A DNA stretch of 64,000 bases from Phycisphaerales bacterium. GTDB taxonomy: Bacteria; Planctomycetota; Phycisphaerae; UBA1845; UTPLA1. The notes under the pieces are model-generated. The model ran no database searches. It was not told where the DNA came from and saw nothing but the letters and a program-made list of their open reading frames with translations. Location: the NCBI GenBank assembly GCA_022360095.1, contig JAKSDK010000668.1, forward strand, positions 1 through 64,000, read 5' to 3'. Positions 43,203 through 50,813 of the stretch are shown piece by piece. A program made the position numbers and the translations under genes. Each line of letters begins with the position of its first letter. The first letter of the stretch is position 1.

Positions 43203-44159
43203 CTAAGCAAGCCGAGCGACCAGCAGGAGAAACATCAGGAGCGGCAGATACATGATTGAGGCAACCAACAGTGAACGCGCGCTCACCAGAGTCCGGTCAG
43301 CCGCGAAACGAACTGCAACCGCCAAGAGAAGCATCCCCAGGAAGACGGCACCAACGAGATACGCGACGCCTGCAATTCCGATGACCAACGGAGTGAGGGA
43401 GACGCCGAGCAAGACTACGGTGAAAAAAACCGTCTGCCTGGCGATGGCCGCGCCGTTGGAATCCACAAGAGAAATCATGCGATAGCCGGCTCGGGCGTAG
43501 TCTTCGCGGTACATCCACGCGATGGCGAAGAAATGGGGCAGCTGCCAGACGAACAGAATCGCAAACAAGATCCAAGCCGTGGTATCCAACCGACCGCGTG
43601 CCGCGACCCAACCGATCATGGGAGGAATCGCGCCGGGAACGGCTCCTGCAAGCGTATTTAACGAAGTGCGACGTTTCAGAGGCGTATAAACCACGATGTA
43701 AAGCAAGAGCGTCACGACCGCCAGAATGCCGGCCAGGAAATTCACCAGAATCGTGAGGTACACGAAACCAGCGGCCGCGGACACGATGCCGAAGGCAAGG
43801 GCCTCGACGGGCTGCATTCTTCCTGAAGGGATGGGCCGGTCAGCCGTGCGCCGCATAAGGCGATCCAAGTCGCGCTCGAGGTACTGATTCAGAGCATTCG
43901 CGGCAAACGCGACCAAAGCCGTGCCGAGCACGACGTGGAAAAGTCCCATGACCTGGATCGCGGACTCTGCGCCGAGACAGTAGCCAACAGCCGTCACGAC
44001 CAGGACCAGCAGACTCAACCGGAACTTGGCCAGTTCGACATAATCTGCGAGACGGCGCTTGTCGCCCAACTCGATCGCCATTCCTGAAGAAACCAGGACT
44101 TCGGGCGCGACGGCCCCTGATGACAAGCTTCCATCACTCTTTTCAAACGGTTGCTTCAT
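43203..44159 (-). CDS. ctaB: Protoheme IX farnesyltransferase (heme O synthase)
   Basis: A 318-residue UbiA-family prenyltransferase with about nine transmembrane helices. The two Asp-rich motifs are LNQYLERDLDRLMRRTADRP and the second site YREDYARAGYRM. The core TLAGAVPGAIPPMIGW and FVWQLPHFFAIAWMYREDY is diagnostic. It adds a farnesyl group to heme B to give heme O, the substrate of CtaA. The start ATG overlaps the ctaA stop (ATGA). Together with ctaA it points to an A-type heme in the neighbouring oxidase. Confidence 0.95.
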   Translation of the reverse strand: MKQPFEKSDGSLSSGAVAPEVLVSSGMAIELGDKRRLADYVELAKFRLSLLVLVVTAVGYCLGAESAIQVMGLFHVVLGTALVAFAANALNQYLERDLDRLMRRTADRPIPSGRMQPVEALAFGIVSAAAGFVYLTILVNFLAGILAVVTLLLYIVVYTPLKRRTSLNTLAGAVPGAIPPMIGWVAARGRLDTTAWILFAILFVWQLPHFFAIAWMYREDYARAGYRMISLVDSNGAAIARQTVFFTVVLLGVSLTPLVIGIAGVAYLVGAVFLGMLLLAVAVRFAADRTLVSARSLLVASIMYLPLLMFLLLVARLA

Positions 44160-45226
44160 GCGGTTGCCCCGGCAATCGCCATCGAGGTTGTCACGGATTC
44201 TCGCTTGACCACTTGGAGGTACCCATAAACCCGAAGCGTCAAGACCCAACACGTCGCCAGCGTGGCCGCTCCAACGGCGACGTGAACCGTCGCAATCCAG
44301 GGAGTCCTGCCGGACCAAACGGTCCAGGCTCCCAACCCTATTTGCAAGAAAAGAAAAATCAACGCCAGTATTGCGGGACGACGAAGCGGCTGCATTTTGC
44401 CGTGTTTTCGAAAAATCGCGATGGTCGTGATCAGCAATGTCAGAGTCACAAGCACCGCGCCAAGACGATGAAGCAGATGAAAAACAATCTGACGGACCGT
44501 CACCGGCGGCAGGAAATAAGCGAACGCTCGCTCCTGGTTATAGCCCTCGACGGCAATCGGGCTAAGATCGGGCAGGACCTTTCCATAGGCAAGTGGAAAA
44601 TCCGGCACGGCCAGCCCCGACTCGGTGTGGCGCATGAGCGCCCCGAGCAGTAGCTGGATGAATACGACGAGCATCATCAAGACGCACATCTTGTGAACGA
44701 ACCCACGGCTGATTTTGATGGCCTCGGGCCGTCGTTTCCAACCGGGACTCGTGAACACGGCAATGGACACGACGATGCAAAAAAACGTCTGGGCCAAACA
44801 GGCGTGGAAAACGGAGATTTCGGTTGGAAGCTGAAAGCGAACCGTCATTCCGCCAAGAATTCCTTGGAAAATTACGGCCAGCAAGGCGATGCCGCCCAAT
44901 CCTCTCAGCCATGAACGCGACTCGCACAGCCAAAGCCAAAGGGCGAGACCGATCGTTAAGAAGCCAACGGTGGCGGCGATGAGACGGTGGCCGTGCTCGT
45001 AGAAGATGCCTCCGACCCATTTGCTGGGGGCAAAGGTGAACATGTTCTCGCCGAAGGTCGTCGGCCAATCGGGCACTGCCAGGCCGCTGCCTGTGCTGGT
45101 CACCATGCCCCCTGCCACAATGAGAAACAGCGTCGCCATGGCCAGGAAAACGGCGTAACGATGTAGCCAGATGTTTTCGCCCGGTTTGTTCCTGGTTTTT
45201 TCAATGTCGCAATGCTGTACAGTCAT
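44156..45226 (-). CDS. ctaA: Heme A synthase (COX15/CtaA)
   Basis: A 356-residue membrane protein with eight transmembrane helices. It has the paired heme-binding segments: GGMVTSTGSGLAVPDWPTTF, FYEHGHRLIAATVGF and FHACLAQTFF in the first half; LMRHTESGLAVPDFPLAYGK, VFHLLHRLGAVLVT and VHVAVGAA in the second. It oxidises the methyl group of heme O to the formyl of heme A. The repeated TGSGLAVPDWP/TESGLAVPDFP elements show the internal duplication of the family. Length is normal for the eight-helix type. Translationally coupled to ctaB. Confidence 0.95.
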   Translation of the reverse strand: MTVQHCDIEKTRNKPGENIWLHRYAVFLAMATLFLIVAGGMVTSTGSGLAVPDWPTTFGENMFTFAPSKWVGGIFYEHGHRLIAATVGFLTIGLALWLWLCESRSWLRGLGGIALLAVIFQGILGGMTVRFQLPTEISVFHACLAQTFFCIVVSIAVFTSPGWKRRPEAIKISRGFVHKMCVLMMLVVFIQLLLGALMRHTESGLAVPDFPLAYGKVLPDLSPIAVEGYNQERAFAYFLPPVTVRQIVFHLLHRLGAVLVTLTLLITTIAIFRKHGKMQPLRRPAILALIFLFLQIGLGAWTVWSGRTPWIATVHVAVGAATLATCWVLTLRVYGYLQVVKRESVTTSMAIAGATA

Positions 45227-45241
45227 TGGCGTCCAACTTCG

Positions 45242-45466
45242 TCAAATCCGCCCCATCTTGCGAGATCGAACAAACCAGAAGACGGCCGTGCCCGCAAAGC
45301 CGAGAACGACGGTATACGTCACGATGACCATCAGGAGCACGCCGGCCTCCGCACCCTTGGTCAACTCGGAGTCCGGGTCGCCCTGACAGACGGAGCACGC
45401 CCACACGTCTGAGGCGGCGAAGAGGAAAGCGAAAATGAGTACAACCAGTATCACCCGCATGATCAT
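45242..45466 (-). CDS. Small membrane protein with CSVCQGDP motif, oxidase-associated
   Basis: A 74-residue protein with a signal peptide or first helix (MRVILVVLIFAFLFAASDVW), then CSVCQGDPDSELTKGAEAG and a second helix (LLMVIVTYTVVLGFAGTAVF). Short proteins with a Cys-x2-Cys-x-GDP-DS-TKG segment occur in oxidase clusters of planctomycetes and acidobacteria, by memory. The Cys pair lies just outside the membrane and might bind copper or heme during assembly; that is inference. The start chosen is the ATG at 45466 after the upstream stop; an ATG at 45481 is also possible. Confidence 0.7.
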   Translation of the reverse strand: MIMRVILVVLIFAFLFAASDVWACSVCQGDPDSELTKGAEAGVLLMVIVTYTVVLGFAGTAVFWFVRSRKMGRI

Positions 45467-45473
45467 CGGTATC

Positions 45474-45680
45474 CTAGACATAGCTGACGTTTCTAAGTTT
45501 CTTGAGGAACCAAACGCCGTAAACCGCCAGTAGGGCCGCCACGACAAACGAGCCCGTGCCGAGGTAGAGCGAGCTTTGCTTTCCGGCGTCGAGGTAATCG
45601 CGAATCGCCCACACGCCGAAACCCAGTGTCATGAGCAAGGACACCGCCAGGAAAAAGACATGAAACGCCTTGAGTGACAT
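45474..45680 (-). CDS. Small two-helix membrane protein, oxidase-associated
   Basis: A 68-residue protein with two transmembrane helices (about 5-25, AFHVFFLAVSLLMTLGFGVW; about 40-60, TGSFVVAALLAVYGVWFL). The end KKLRNVSYV is basic. It sits between the subunit IV gene (12 nt upstream) and the CSVC protein gene, so it is surely part of the same transcript. No family name known to me; it is probably an accessory subunit or assembly factor of the oxidase. Confidence 0.7.
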   Translation of the reverse strand: MSLKAFHVFFLAVSLLMTLGFGVWAIRDYLDAGKQSSLYLGTGSFVVAALLAVYGVWFLKKLRNVSYV

Positions 45681-45692
45681 CTGCCCCCCCTG

Positions 45693-46010
45693 CTATACAG
45701 CCTCGACCAAACCGCTGTGCGCGGGCTCGAACTGTGTGATGACCGGCAGCAGCAGCAAGACGAAAAAGAAAAGCACACAGATAATCAGTATCCAGAAGAT
45801 CATGCCCCGTTCAGAGATCAGGTGCATGAAGTAACAGGCCACCAGTGAGCCCTTGATGCAGGCGATGAACATCGCGATCGCGACGGCCATGCCGATGCTG
45901 ACCTCCAGGCGCGCAACGGCGACGGTGACGACCGTCAGCACGGCCAGCGCGCCAAACACCATGTAATAGATTTTCAAATGGGCTTTGATCTCTTCGGCGG
46001 ACGATGCCAT
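45693..46010 (-). CDS. ctaF: Cytochrome c oxidase subunit IV (prokaryotic type)
   Basis: A 105-residue protein with three transmembrane helices. The start region is MASSAEEIKAHLKIYYMVFG, then a helix ALAVLTVVTVAVA, the motif ACIKGSLVACYFMHLISERG and the last helix MIFWILIICVLFFFVLLLL. The KxxLVxxYFMHL motif is the signature of the COX4-pro family. The start is the ATG at 46010 with GGAGC about 8 nt upstream rather than the TTG at 46016. It lies 13 nt after the subunit III gene. Confidence 0.92.
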   Translation of the reverse strand: MASSAEEIKAHLKIYYMVFGALAVLTVVTVAVARLEVSIGMAVAIAMFIACIKGSLVACYFMHLISERGMIFWILIICVLFFFVLLLLPVITQFEPAHSGLVEAV

Positions 46011-46022
46011 CGGCAAAAGCTC

Positions 46023-46871
46023 CTACAACAAATAGAGCACGGGAAACAGAAAGATCCAAACAAGATCGACAAAGTGCCAGTAAAGGCCGGTGCACTCGAT
46101 TCGATTAATGTACTTCTCGGGCCTCTTCTTCCAGTCCGACGCTCCAGTCAGTACGAAGTAGAGGATCACGACCATGCCGCCGATCACGTGAATTCCGTGA
46201 AGGCCGGTCAGCGTGAAGTAGGTGGCCAAAAACGTGCTGGCATTCGGCCCCCAACGGGTGGCGCGTTTGATCTTGTCGGCTTCGATCTTCAGCTCATGAG
46301 AATGATCGTGCGATTCGGTCGGGTCGGAATGAATCAGAAGATAGCCGTCTTCCTCCCACGTGCCGAAGTTCTCGGCGTGGCCGTTCACGACGGCGATTTT
46401 TCGTTCACCCTTGTCGGTTTTGCTGGTGATGACTTTTTCGCCGTCGACTCCCAACGGCTCCTTCAAGACGACCTGATGATGGGTGAACTTGCCTTTGTAC
46501 TCAAAGAACTTGATGACGAGGAACACACCGGCCAGGGCAAACGTAATGAACAAGAACATGCGCCCTTTGGCGAAGTTGTTCATTTTAAGAGCCGCCCAGG
46601 ACAACACCATGGTGACACTCGACGTGATCAGCACGAGCGTGTTCACAAAGGCAAGGCTGACATTCAGAATCTGATTGCCGGTGGTGATTTCCTGCCCGTA
46701 CATGGGCCACGTCCCCTCCGGCGCTCCGACTCTAAGCAAGACATAGGTCGAGAAGAGCGCGCCGAAGAGCATGACCTCCGAGGCCAGAAACAGCCAGATG
46801 CCAAACTTGCCGTTGTACATCCCGGTCAGGGGATGCGGCTCCATATCGTGGGGAATCGCGACGTCAGACAA
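46023..46871 (-). CDS. ctaE: Cytochrome c oxidase subunit III with polar insertion
   Basis: A 282-residue protein of the five-helix type. Recognisable parts are KFGIWLFLASEVMLFGALFS (helix 1), ITSSVTMVLSWAALK, FLVIKFFEYKGKF, then FTLTGLHGIHVIGGMVVILY and ECTGLYWHFVDLVWIFLFPV. Between about residues 128 and 205 lies a polar, charged insertion (about 75 residues, with HDHSHELKIEADKIKRA) that most subunits III lack. The start is a TTG with GGAGG 8 nt upstream, located inside the last codons of the subunit I gene, so translation is coupled. Confidence 0.92.
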   Translation of the reverse strand: MSDVAIPHDMEPHPLTGMYNGKFGIWLFLASEVMLFGALFSTYVLLRVGAPEGTWPMYGQEITTGNQILNVSLAFVNTLVLITSSVTMVLSWAALKMNNFAKGRMFLFITFALAGVFLVIKFFEYKGKFTHHQVVLKEPLGVDGEKVITSKTDKGERKIAVVNGHAENFGTWEEDGYLLIHSDPTESHDHSHELKIEADKIKRATRWGPNASTFLATYFTLTGLHGIHVIGGMVVILYFVLTGASDWKKRPEKYINRIECTGLYWHFVDLVWIFLFPVLYLL

Positions 46872-46874
46872 TGA

Positions 46875-48617
46875 CTAGGCCTCCATGACGACGTTCTGCG
46901 GACAATAGTCCGTCTTTTTCTCCGGTACGCTGTACTCGTACGGTCCGCAGTGAACGACGGGAACGGTTTCAAAGTTTCCATGCGGCGGCGGCGACGGAGC
47001 GGCCCACTCCAGCGTGGTGGCCTCCCATGGATTGTCGCCGACCTTCTCGCCCTTCCGAATGCTCCAGAAGAAATTGATGATGAACGGAATCTGGGCCAGG
47101 CCCAGGCCCCAGGCGCCCCAGGAACTCATAATCGTCAGACCGTGGACCACCGCCCCCTGCAATTGTTCCGTCTGATCGAACTGGCGCCGCAACACACCGG
47201 CCATGCCGACGAAAAACATGGGCATGAAGACGGCATTGATGAATACAAATGAGGGCCAAAAATGAAGCTTGCCCATGAATTCGCTCATCTTCCGACCGGT
47301 CACTTTGGGGAACCAATGATAGACGCCGGCGAACAACGCAAAGATCGTTCCGGGAGCGACCACGTAATGGAAATGCCCGATCACATAATAAGTGTCGTGA
47401 AGGTGAATGTCGGAGGCCGTCAAACCAAGAGGCAAGCCGGTGAGCCCGCCGATGGCAAACATCGGAAGGAATGCCAACGCAAAGAGCATCGGCGTGTTGT
47501 ATCGAATGGAAGCGTTCCACAGGCTGATGATGAAGCAGGTCAAAATAATGACGGACGGCACGGAAATGATCATCGTCGTCGCCTGGAAAAAGGTGCTGAG
47601 CGTCGTGCCCATGCCGGTCATGAACATGTGGTGGGCCCAAACGATAAACGACATGAAGCCAAGAAAGATCGCCGAATAAACGAGCGACTTATAACCCCAG
47701 AGCGGCTTCCGTGTGTTACAGGCGATCACCTCTCCGAGGATTCCCATCGCGGGCAAGATTAAAACGTAGACTTCCGGATGGGCCAGGAACCAGAACAGAT
47801 GCTGCCAAAGCAAGGGGCTGCCGCCGCCGCTATAGATGCTCTCCTGCAACTCTCCACTGACCACAAGCCCGGTCGGCATGAAAAAACTGGTGTCTGCGAG
47901 TCGATCCATCAACTGCAAGACGCCGGCCGCCTCCAGAGGCGGGAACGCGAGCAGCAAGAGGAACGAGGTGACGAACTGGGCCCAGACAAAAAACGGCAGT
48001 CGAAAGAAAGACAAACCCTTCGCCCGAAGCTGCACGGTCGTGACAATAAAGTTCACGGAGCCCAACAGGGACGAGGTGATCAGGAGGACCATGCCGAAGA
48101 GCCAGACGGTCTGTCCGGTCGTCGCAATGTTGGCCAGCGGCGTATAAGAGGTCCAACCCGAGTTCGCGGCGCCTCCCGGAACGAAGAAGCCGATCAGCAT
48201 CACAATGCCGCCGACCAGATAGACCCAGTAGCTGGCCATGTTCAACTTGGGAAAGGCCATGTCCGGCGCACCGACTTGCAACGGCAACACGAAGTTCCCG
48301 AACCCGCCGACGGCAAGCGGGACGACGCCCAGGAAGACCATGATGGTCCCGTGCATCGCCCCCAACGCGTTGTAGCCGTCACCGATCAACACACCGTCGG
48401 CATCGACCATGGACTGGCTCAGCCAGGTCCCGATCACCGGAATCGCCTCGAGCGGATAGGCCAACTGCCAGCGCATGATCATCATCAGGCAGAAGCCGAA
48501 GAACAAGAATAACAATCCGGTGACGGTGTACTGGACACCGATGACCTTGTGATCAACGGAAAAAACATACTTCCGCCAGAACGGAAGGTCGTGCTCGTGA
48601 TGATGTTCAGCACTCAT
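46875..48617 (-). CDS. ctaD: Cytochrome c oxidase subunit I, heme-copper A-type
   Basis: A 580-residue catalytic subunit with 12 or more helices. The heme a His is in GAMHGTIMVFLG and its partner in VIGHFHYVVAPG, where the other His binds heme a3. The CuB ligands are His in AHPEVYVLILPAMG (with the cross-linked Tyr) and the pair in VWAHHMFMTGM. The HPEVY Glu and nearby residues fit the A1 subtype, with a D-channel. The N-terminus is His-rich (MSAEHHHEHD). The start at 48617 is chosen over the longer frame (48671) because family similarity begins there. It reduces O2 and pumps protons. Confidence 0.97.
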   Translation of the reverse strand: MSAEHHHEHDLPFWRKYVFSVDHKVIGVQYTVTGLLFLFFGFCLMMIMRWQLAYPLEAIPVIGTWLSQSMVDADGVLIGDGYNALGAMHGTIMVFLGVVPLAVGGFGNFVLPLQVGAPDMAFPKLNMASYWVYLVGGIVMLIGFFVPGGAANSGWTSYTPLANIATTGQTVWLFGMVLLITSSLLGSVNFIVTTVQLRAKGLSFFRLPFFVWAQFVTSFLLLLAFPPLEAAGVLQLMDRLADTSFFMPTGLVVSGELQESIYSGGGSPLLWQHLFWFLAHPEVYVLILPAMGILGEVIACNTRKPLWGYKSLVYSAIFLGFMSFIVWAHHMFMTGMGTTLSTFFQATTMIISVPSVIILTCFIISLWNASIRYNTPMLFALAFLPMFAIGGLTGLPLGLTASDIHLHDTYYVIGHFHYVVAPGTIFALFAGVYHWFPKVTGRKMSEFMGKLHFWPSFVFINAVFMPMFFVGMAGVLRRQFDQTEQLQGAVVHGLTIMSSWGAWGLGLAQIPFIINFFWSIRKGEKVGDNPWEATTLEWAAPSPPPHGNFETVPVVHCGPYEYSVPEKKTDYCPQNVVMEA

Positions 48618-48685
48618 TGAAACTGTCCCTGGTCCTTCGTTTCCTATCGCCGCCGGCTTCTGGCAACTCAATCCAACCCCAAAAC

Positions 48686-49693
48686 CTAGAAATCTTCGAA
48701 CATCTCCGATCCCGCGGTACGATCCTCGATCATTTCCTGAACCCAGGCATCAAAGTCCGCAGGCTCGTGTGTGATGAGCTGGGCCTTCATCGTATAGTGG
48801 TTATTCCCGCACAGTTGGGCGCAAATCACTTCAAGCGGATTCGCCGGCTGCAAGACGAGTTCCGTGTGCCCCGACTCTCGCAACGTGTTAATGAGCTTTT
48901 CACCTTGTTCAAGGTTGTTGCCCAACGGAGCCCCCTTGGCCAGGACCACCTGACCGCTCCTGTCCTGATAATCCTCCACCGCCACATGATGACGGATGCG
49001 ACGCCATTTGATCTTGTCGATCGGGTAGGTCTGCGTCATCGATTCCTTGAGCTTGGCGGTCGTGGCGTCCTTCTTGACCTTGAACCAGACCGGAATCTCC
49101 ATGCCGGGAATCGAATCCTGTTTGACGCGCATCGTCGGAATGGCAAACGAATGAATGACGTCCTTGGAAGTGATCCGCACGTAGATGTCCTTGCCGACAG
49201 GCAGATGCATCTCCTGAGAAAAAACGTCATCCTTGGCATCCTCGTTTTCCCAATCGATGCCCAGAGGATTGGTGGCCGTGTCGATCAGGGCGGCGTCTGT
49301 CCGACCGAACTTGCCGTCGGGACCGGGATAATGGAAGTTCCACTGAAACTGCTCGCCCACGACGCGGATCTCACACCGATCCGCCCCCGCATCGGGCGGC
49401 TCGTTCTTGTACCAATCCCAAACCGGCATCGAGAGTCCAACGAGGAGGAATGCCTCGAACACGCCTACGGCGATCTCAACATACTTGGAGATCTTGCCTT
49501 TGACTGGATTGTAAACAGCCTTGTGGCCGCCTCGTTGTCGGAAACGGACGAGGCAGTACACGAAAAAAATGCCCCACCCGACAAAGAGCGCGAGCATAAA
49601 CCAATGCACGACTGAAATCAGATGGTCGATTTCGCCGCCATGCTCCGAGAGCATCGGCGGAAACCAAGCCCCATAGGTAGACTCCGCAAGCAT
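48686..49693 (-). CDS. ctaC: Cytochrome c oxidase subunit II with CuA site
   Basis: A 335-residue protein. Two transmembrane helices (about 25-50 and 70-95) are followed by the periplasmic cupredoxin domain. The CuA ligands are His in DVIHSFAIP and the cluster CAQLCGNNHYTM (Cys, Cys, His, Met, with Gln at the position often Glu). Residues about 190-280 hold an insertion between the beta strands (IKWRRIRHHVAVEDYQDRSG) longer than usual. There is no cytochrome c domain at the end, unlike caa3-type enzymes, so electrons must come from another carrier. First gene of the oxidase block; it lies 68 nt upstream of subunit I. Confidence 0.95.
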   Translation of the reverse strand: MLAESTYGAWFPPMLSEHGGEIDHLISVVHWFMLALFVGWGIFFVYCLVRFRQRGGHKAVYNPVKGKISKYVEIAVGVFEAFLLVGLSMPVWDWYKNEPPDAGADRCEIRVVGEQFQWNFHYPGPDGKFGRTDAALIDTATNPLGIDWENEDAKDDVFSQEMHLPVGKDIYVRITSKDVIHSFAIPTMRVKQDSIPGMEIPVWFKVKKDATTAKLKESMTQTYPIDKIKWRRIRHHVAVEDYQDRSGQVVLAKGAPLGNNLEQGEKLINTLRESGHTELVLQPANPLEVICAQLCGNNHYTMKAQLITHEPADFDAWVQEMIEDRTAGSEMFEDF

Positions 49694-49725
49694 GCGTTAG
49701 AAACTCCCACTCGCCTTAGATTGAA

Positions 49726-49751
49726 AGGCCGTCCCATGATCGGGACGGCCT
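49726..49751 (-). terminator. Terminator-like hairpin between cupredoxin and oxidase genes
   Basis: A perfect 10-bp stem AGGCCGTCCC with a 6-nt loop. Read on the minus strand it is followed by TTTCAATCT. It may divide the 20-kb cluster into a bc/multiheme transcript and an oxidase transcript, or attenuate read-through. Confidence 0.6.
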
Positions 49752-49766
49752 GATACTTTCGATATC

Positions 49767-50654
49767 TTATTCAGACGCGACGGCAGCTTTCTCGTCGCCC
49801 ATGGTGTCCGACGATGCATCACCGGACTGGACCGACGACGCCAAAATCGTTCGAGAAGGCTGTGCGGCCGAGGCCGACTTCTTGCTCATCTTAACCTCGA
49901 TCTCTTTAGTTTCGCCGTCGCCGACTTTGACTTTCTGGCTGACCGTGCCGAGCTTCTCGTGCCAGGCCACGATTTCATATTCGCCTGCCGGAAGTTCCTT
50001 GATCTCGAAGCAGCCGCGCTTGGACTTGTCGCCACCGTCCGACTCGTGCGAAACCGTCACATCGAAAAACGGATGGGGCATCACGTGACACCAGGCGTTC
50101 ATCCAGGGATGGACGTCGCATTTGATCTTGATCGCCATCTCGGGGCGAGTGAACGTCTGGGCTCCTTTTCTTTGCAGGACTCCCATTTTCGGCTGGCTGA
50201 TGTTGAACTCGGAGTTTTTCTTGGGCAAGGCGTGAATGTTGTGAGCGGTCGGGTCGCTGCTCTTGATGTGCAACTCCTGACCCGCCACCATGCCGAACAC
50301 ATGGGGGTAGTACACGCAACCCTTCTGATCGATCAAGGCCGCGTCCTTCGGCGGATCATACCGGTCCTTGATGTTCTTGACATAAACGAAGGCGTACGGG
50401 ACTGCGTTGCCCTGGCCTTTGTAAATGATCGTGCCTTGATCCGGAACTTTCTTTTTCGTCTTCGCATGGGCGTTCTGGCAGAACTGGTCCTTGTTGACGG
50501 GAATCACGCCGGTCTTTCCGGGATCGCCTTCCAAAACAACCTTACCCTTGATGACCGCAGTTCCCTTCGGCCCGTCGGCAGCAGCCGACCTTGGAAGCAG
50601 CGCTAAGACGAGCCCGGCGGCCACAACACCCAGTAAAAACCTTTTTGCAATCAT
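49767..50654 (-). CDS. Exported cupredoxin-like copper protein
   Basis: A 295-residue exported protein (signal MIAKRFLLGVVAAGLVLALL, cleavage after SAAA). A cupredoxin-like domain (about 30-200) shows possible type 1 copper ligands: His in PTAHNIHALPKK, and Cys, His and Met in IKCDVHPWMNAW. The C-terminal part (about 200-265) looks like a carboxypeptidase regulatory-like beta domain (RGCFEIKELPAGEYEIVAWH). The tail is Ser/Ala-rich. It resembles planctomycete methylamine-utilisation-like proteins. Lying between the multiheme cytochrome and oxidase genes, it may carry electrons to CuA, or have a copper delivery role. AAGGAG precedes the ATG. Confidence 0.75.
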   Translation of the reverse strand: MIAKRFLLGVVAAGLVLALLPRSAAADGPKGTAVIKGKVVLEGDPGKTGVIPVNKDQFCQNAHAKTKKKVPDQGTIIYKGQGNAVPYAFVYVKNIKDRYDPPKDAALIDQKGCVYYPHVFGMVAGQELHIKSSDPTAHNIHALPKKNSEFNISQPKMGVLQRKGAQTFTRPEMAIKIKCDVHPWMNAWCHVMPHPFFDVTVSHESDGGDKSKRGCFEIKELPAGEYEIVAWHEKLGTVSQKVKVGDGETKEIEVKMSKKSASAAQPSRTILASSVQSGDASSDTMGDEKAAVASE

Positions 50655-50813
50655 GGGTCACTCCTTAATAATGCCCGGGCGCTATTTTTCGCGCCCTCAC
50701 GCGCAACAGTTGTATCACCCACGGCCTCAAATGCAAGCCGTTTCTATGTAACTTAGACACCGTCAGGCGTCCGCCGATAGCCCCATAAGCCGGGCACTCG
50801 CAGATGAGTTCAA

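Noticed and set aside
45978-49615. Plus-strand frames opposite the oxidase subunit genes
   Set aside because: Charged, low-complexity translations antisense to well-supported oxidase genes.
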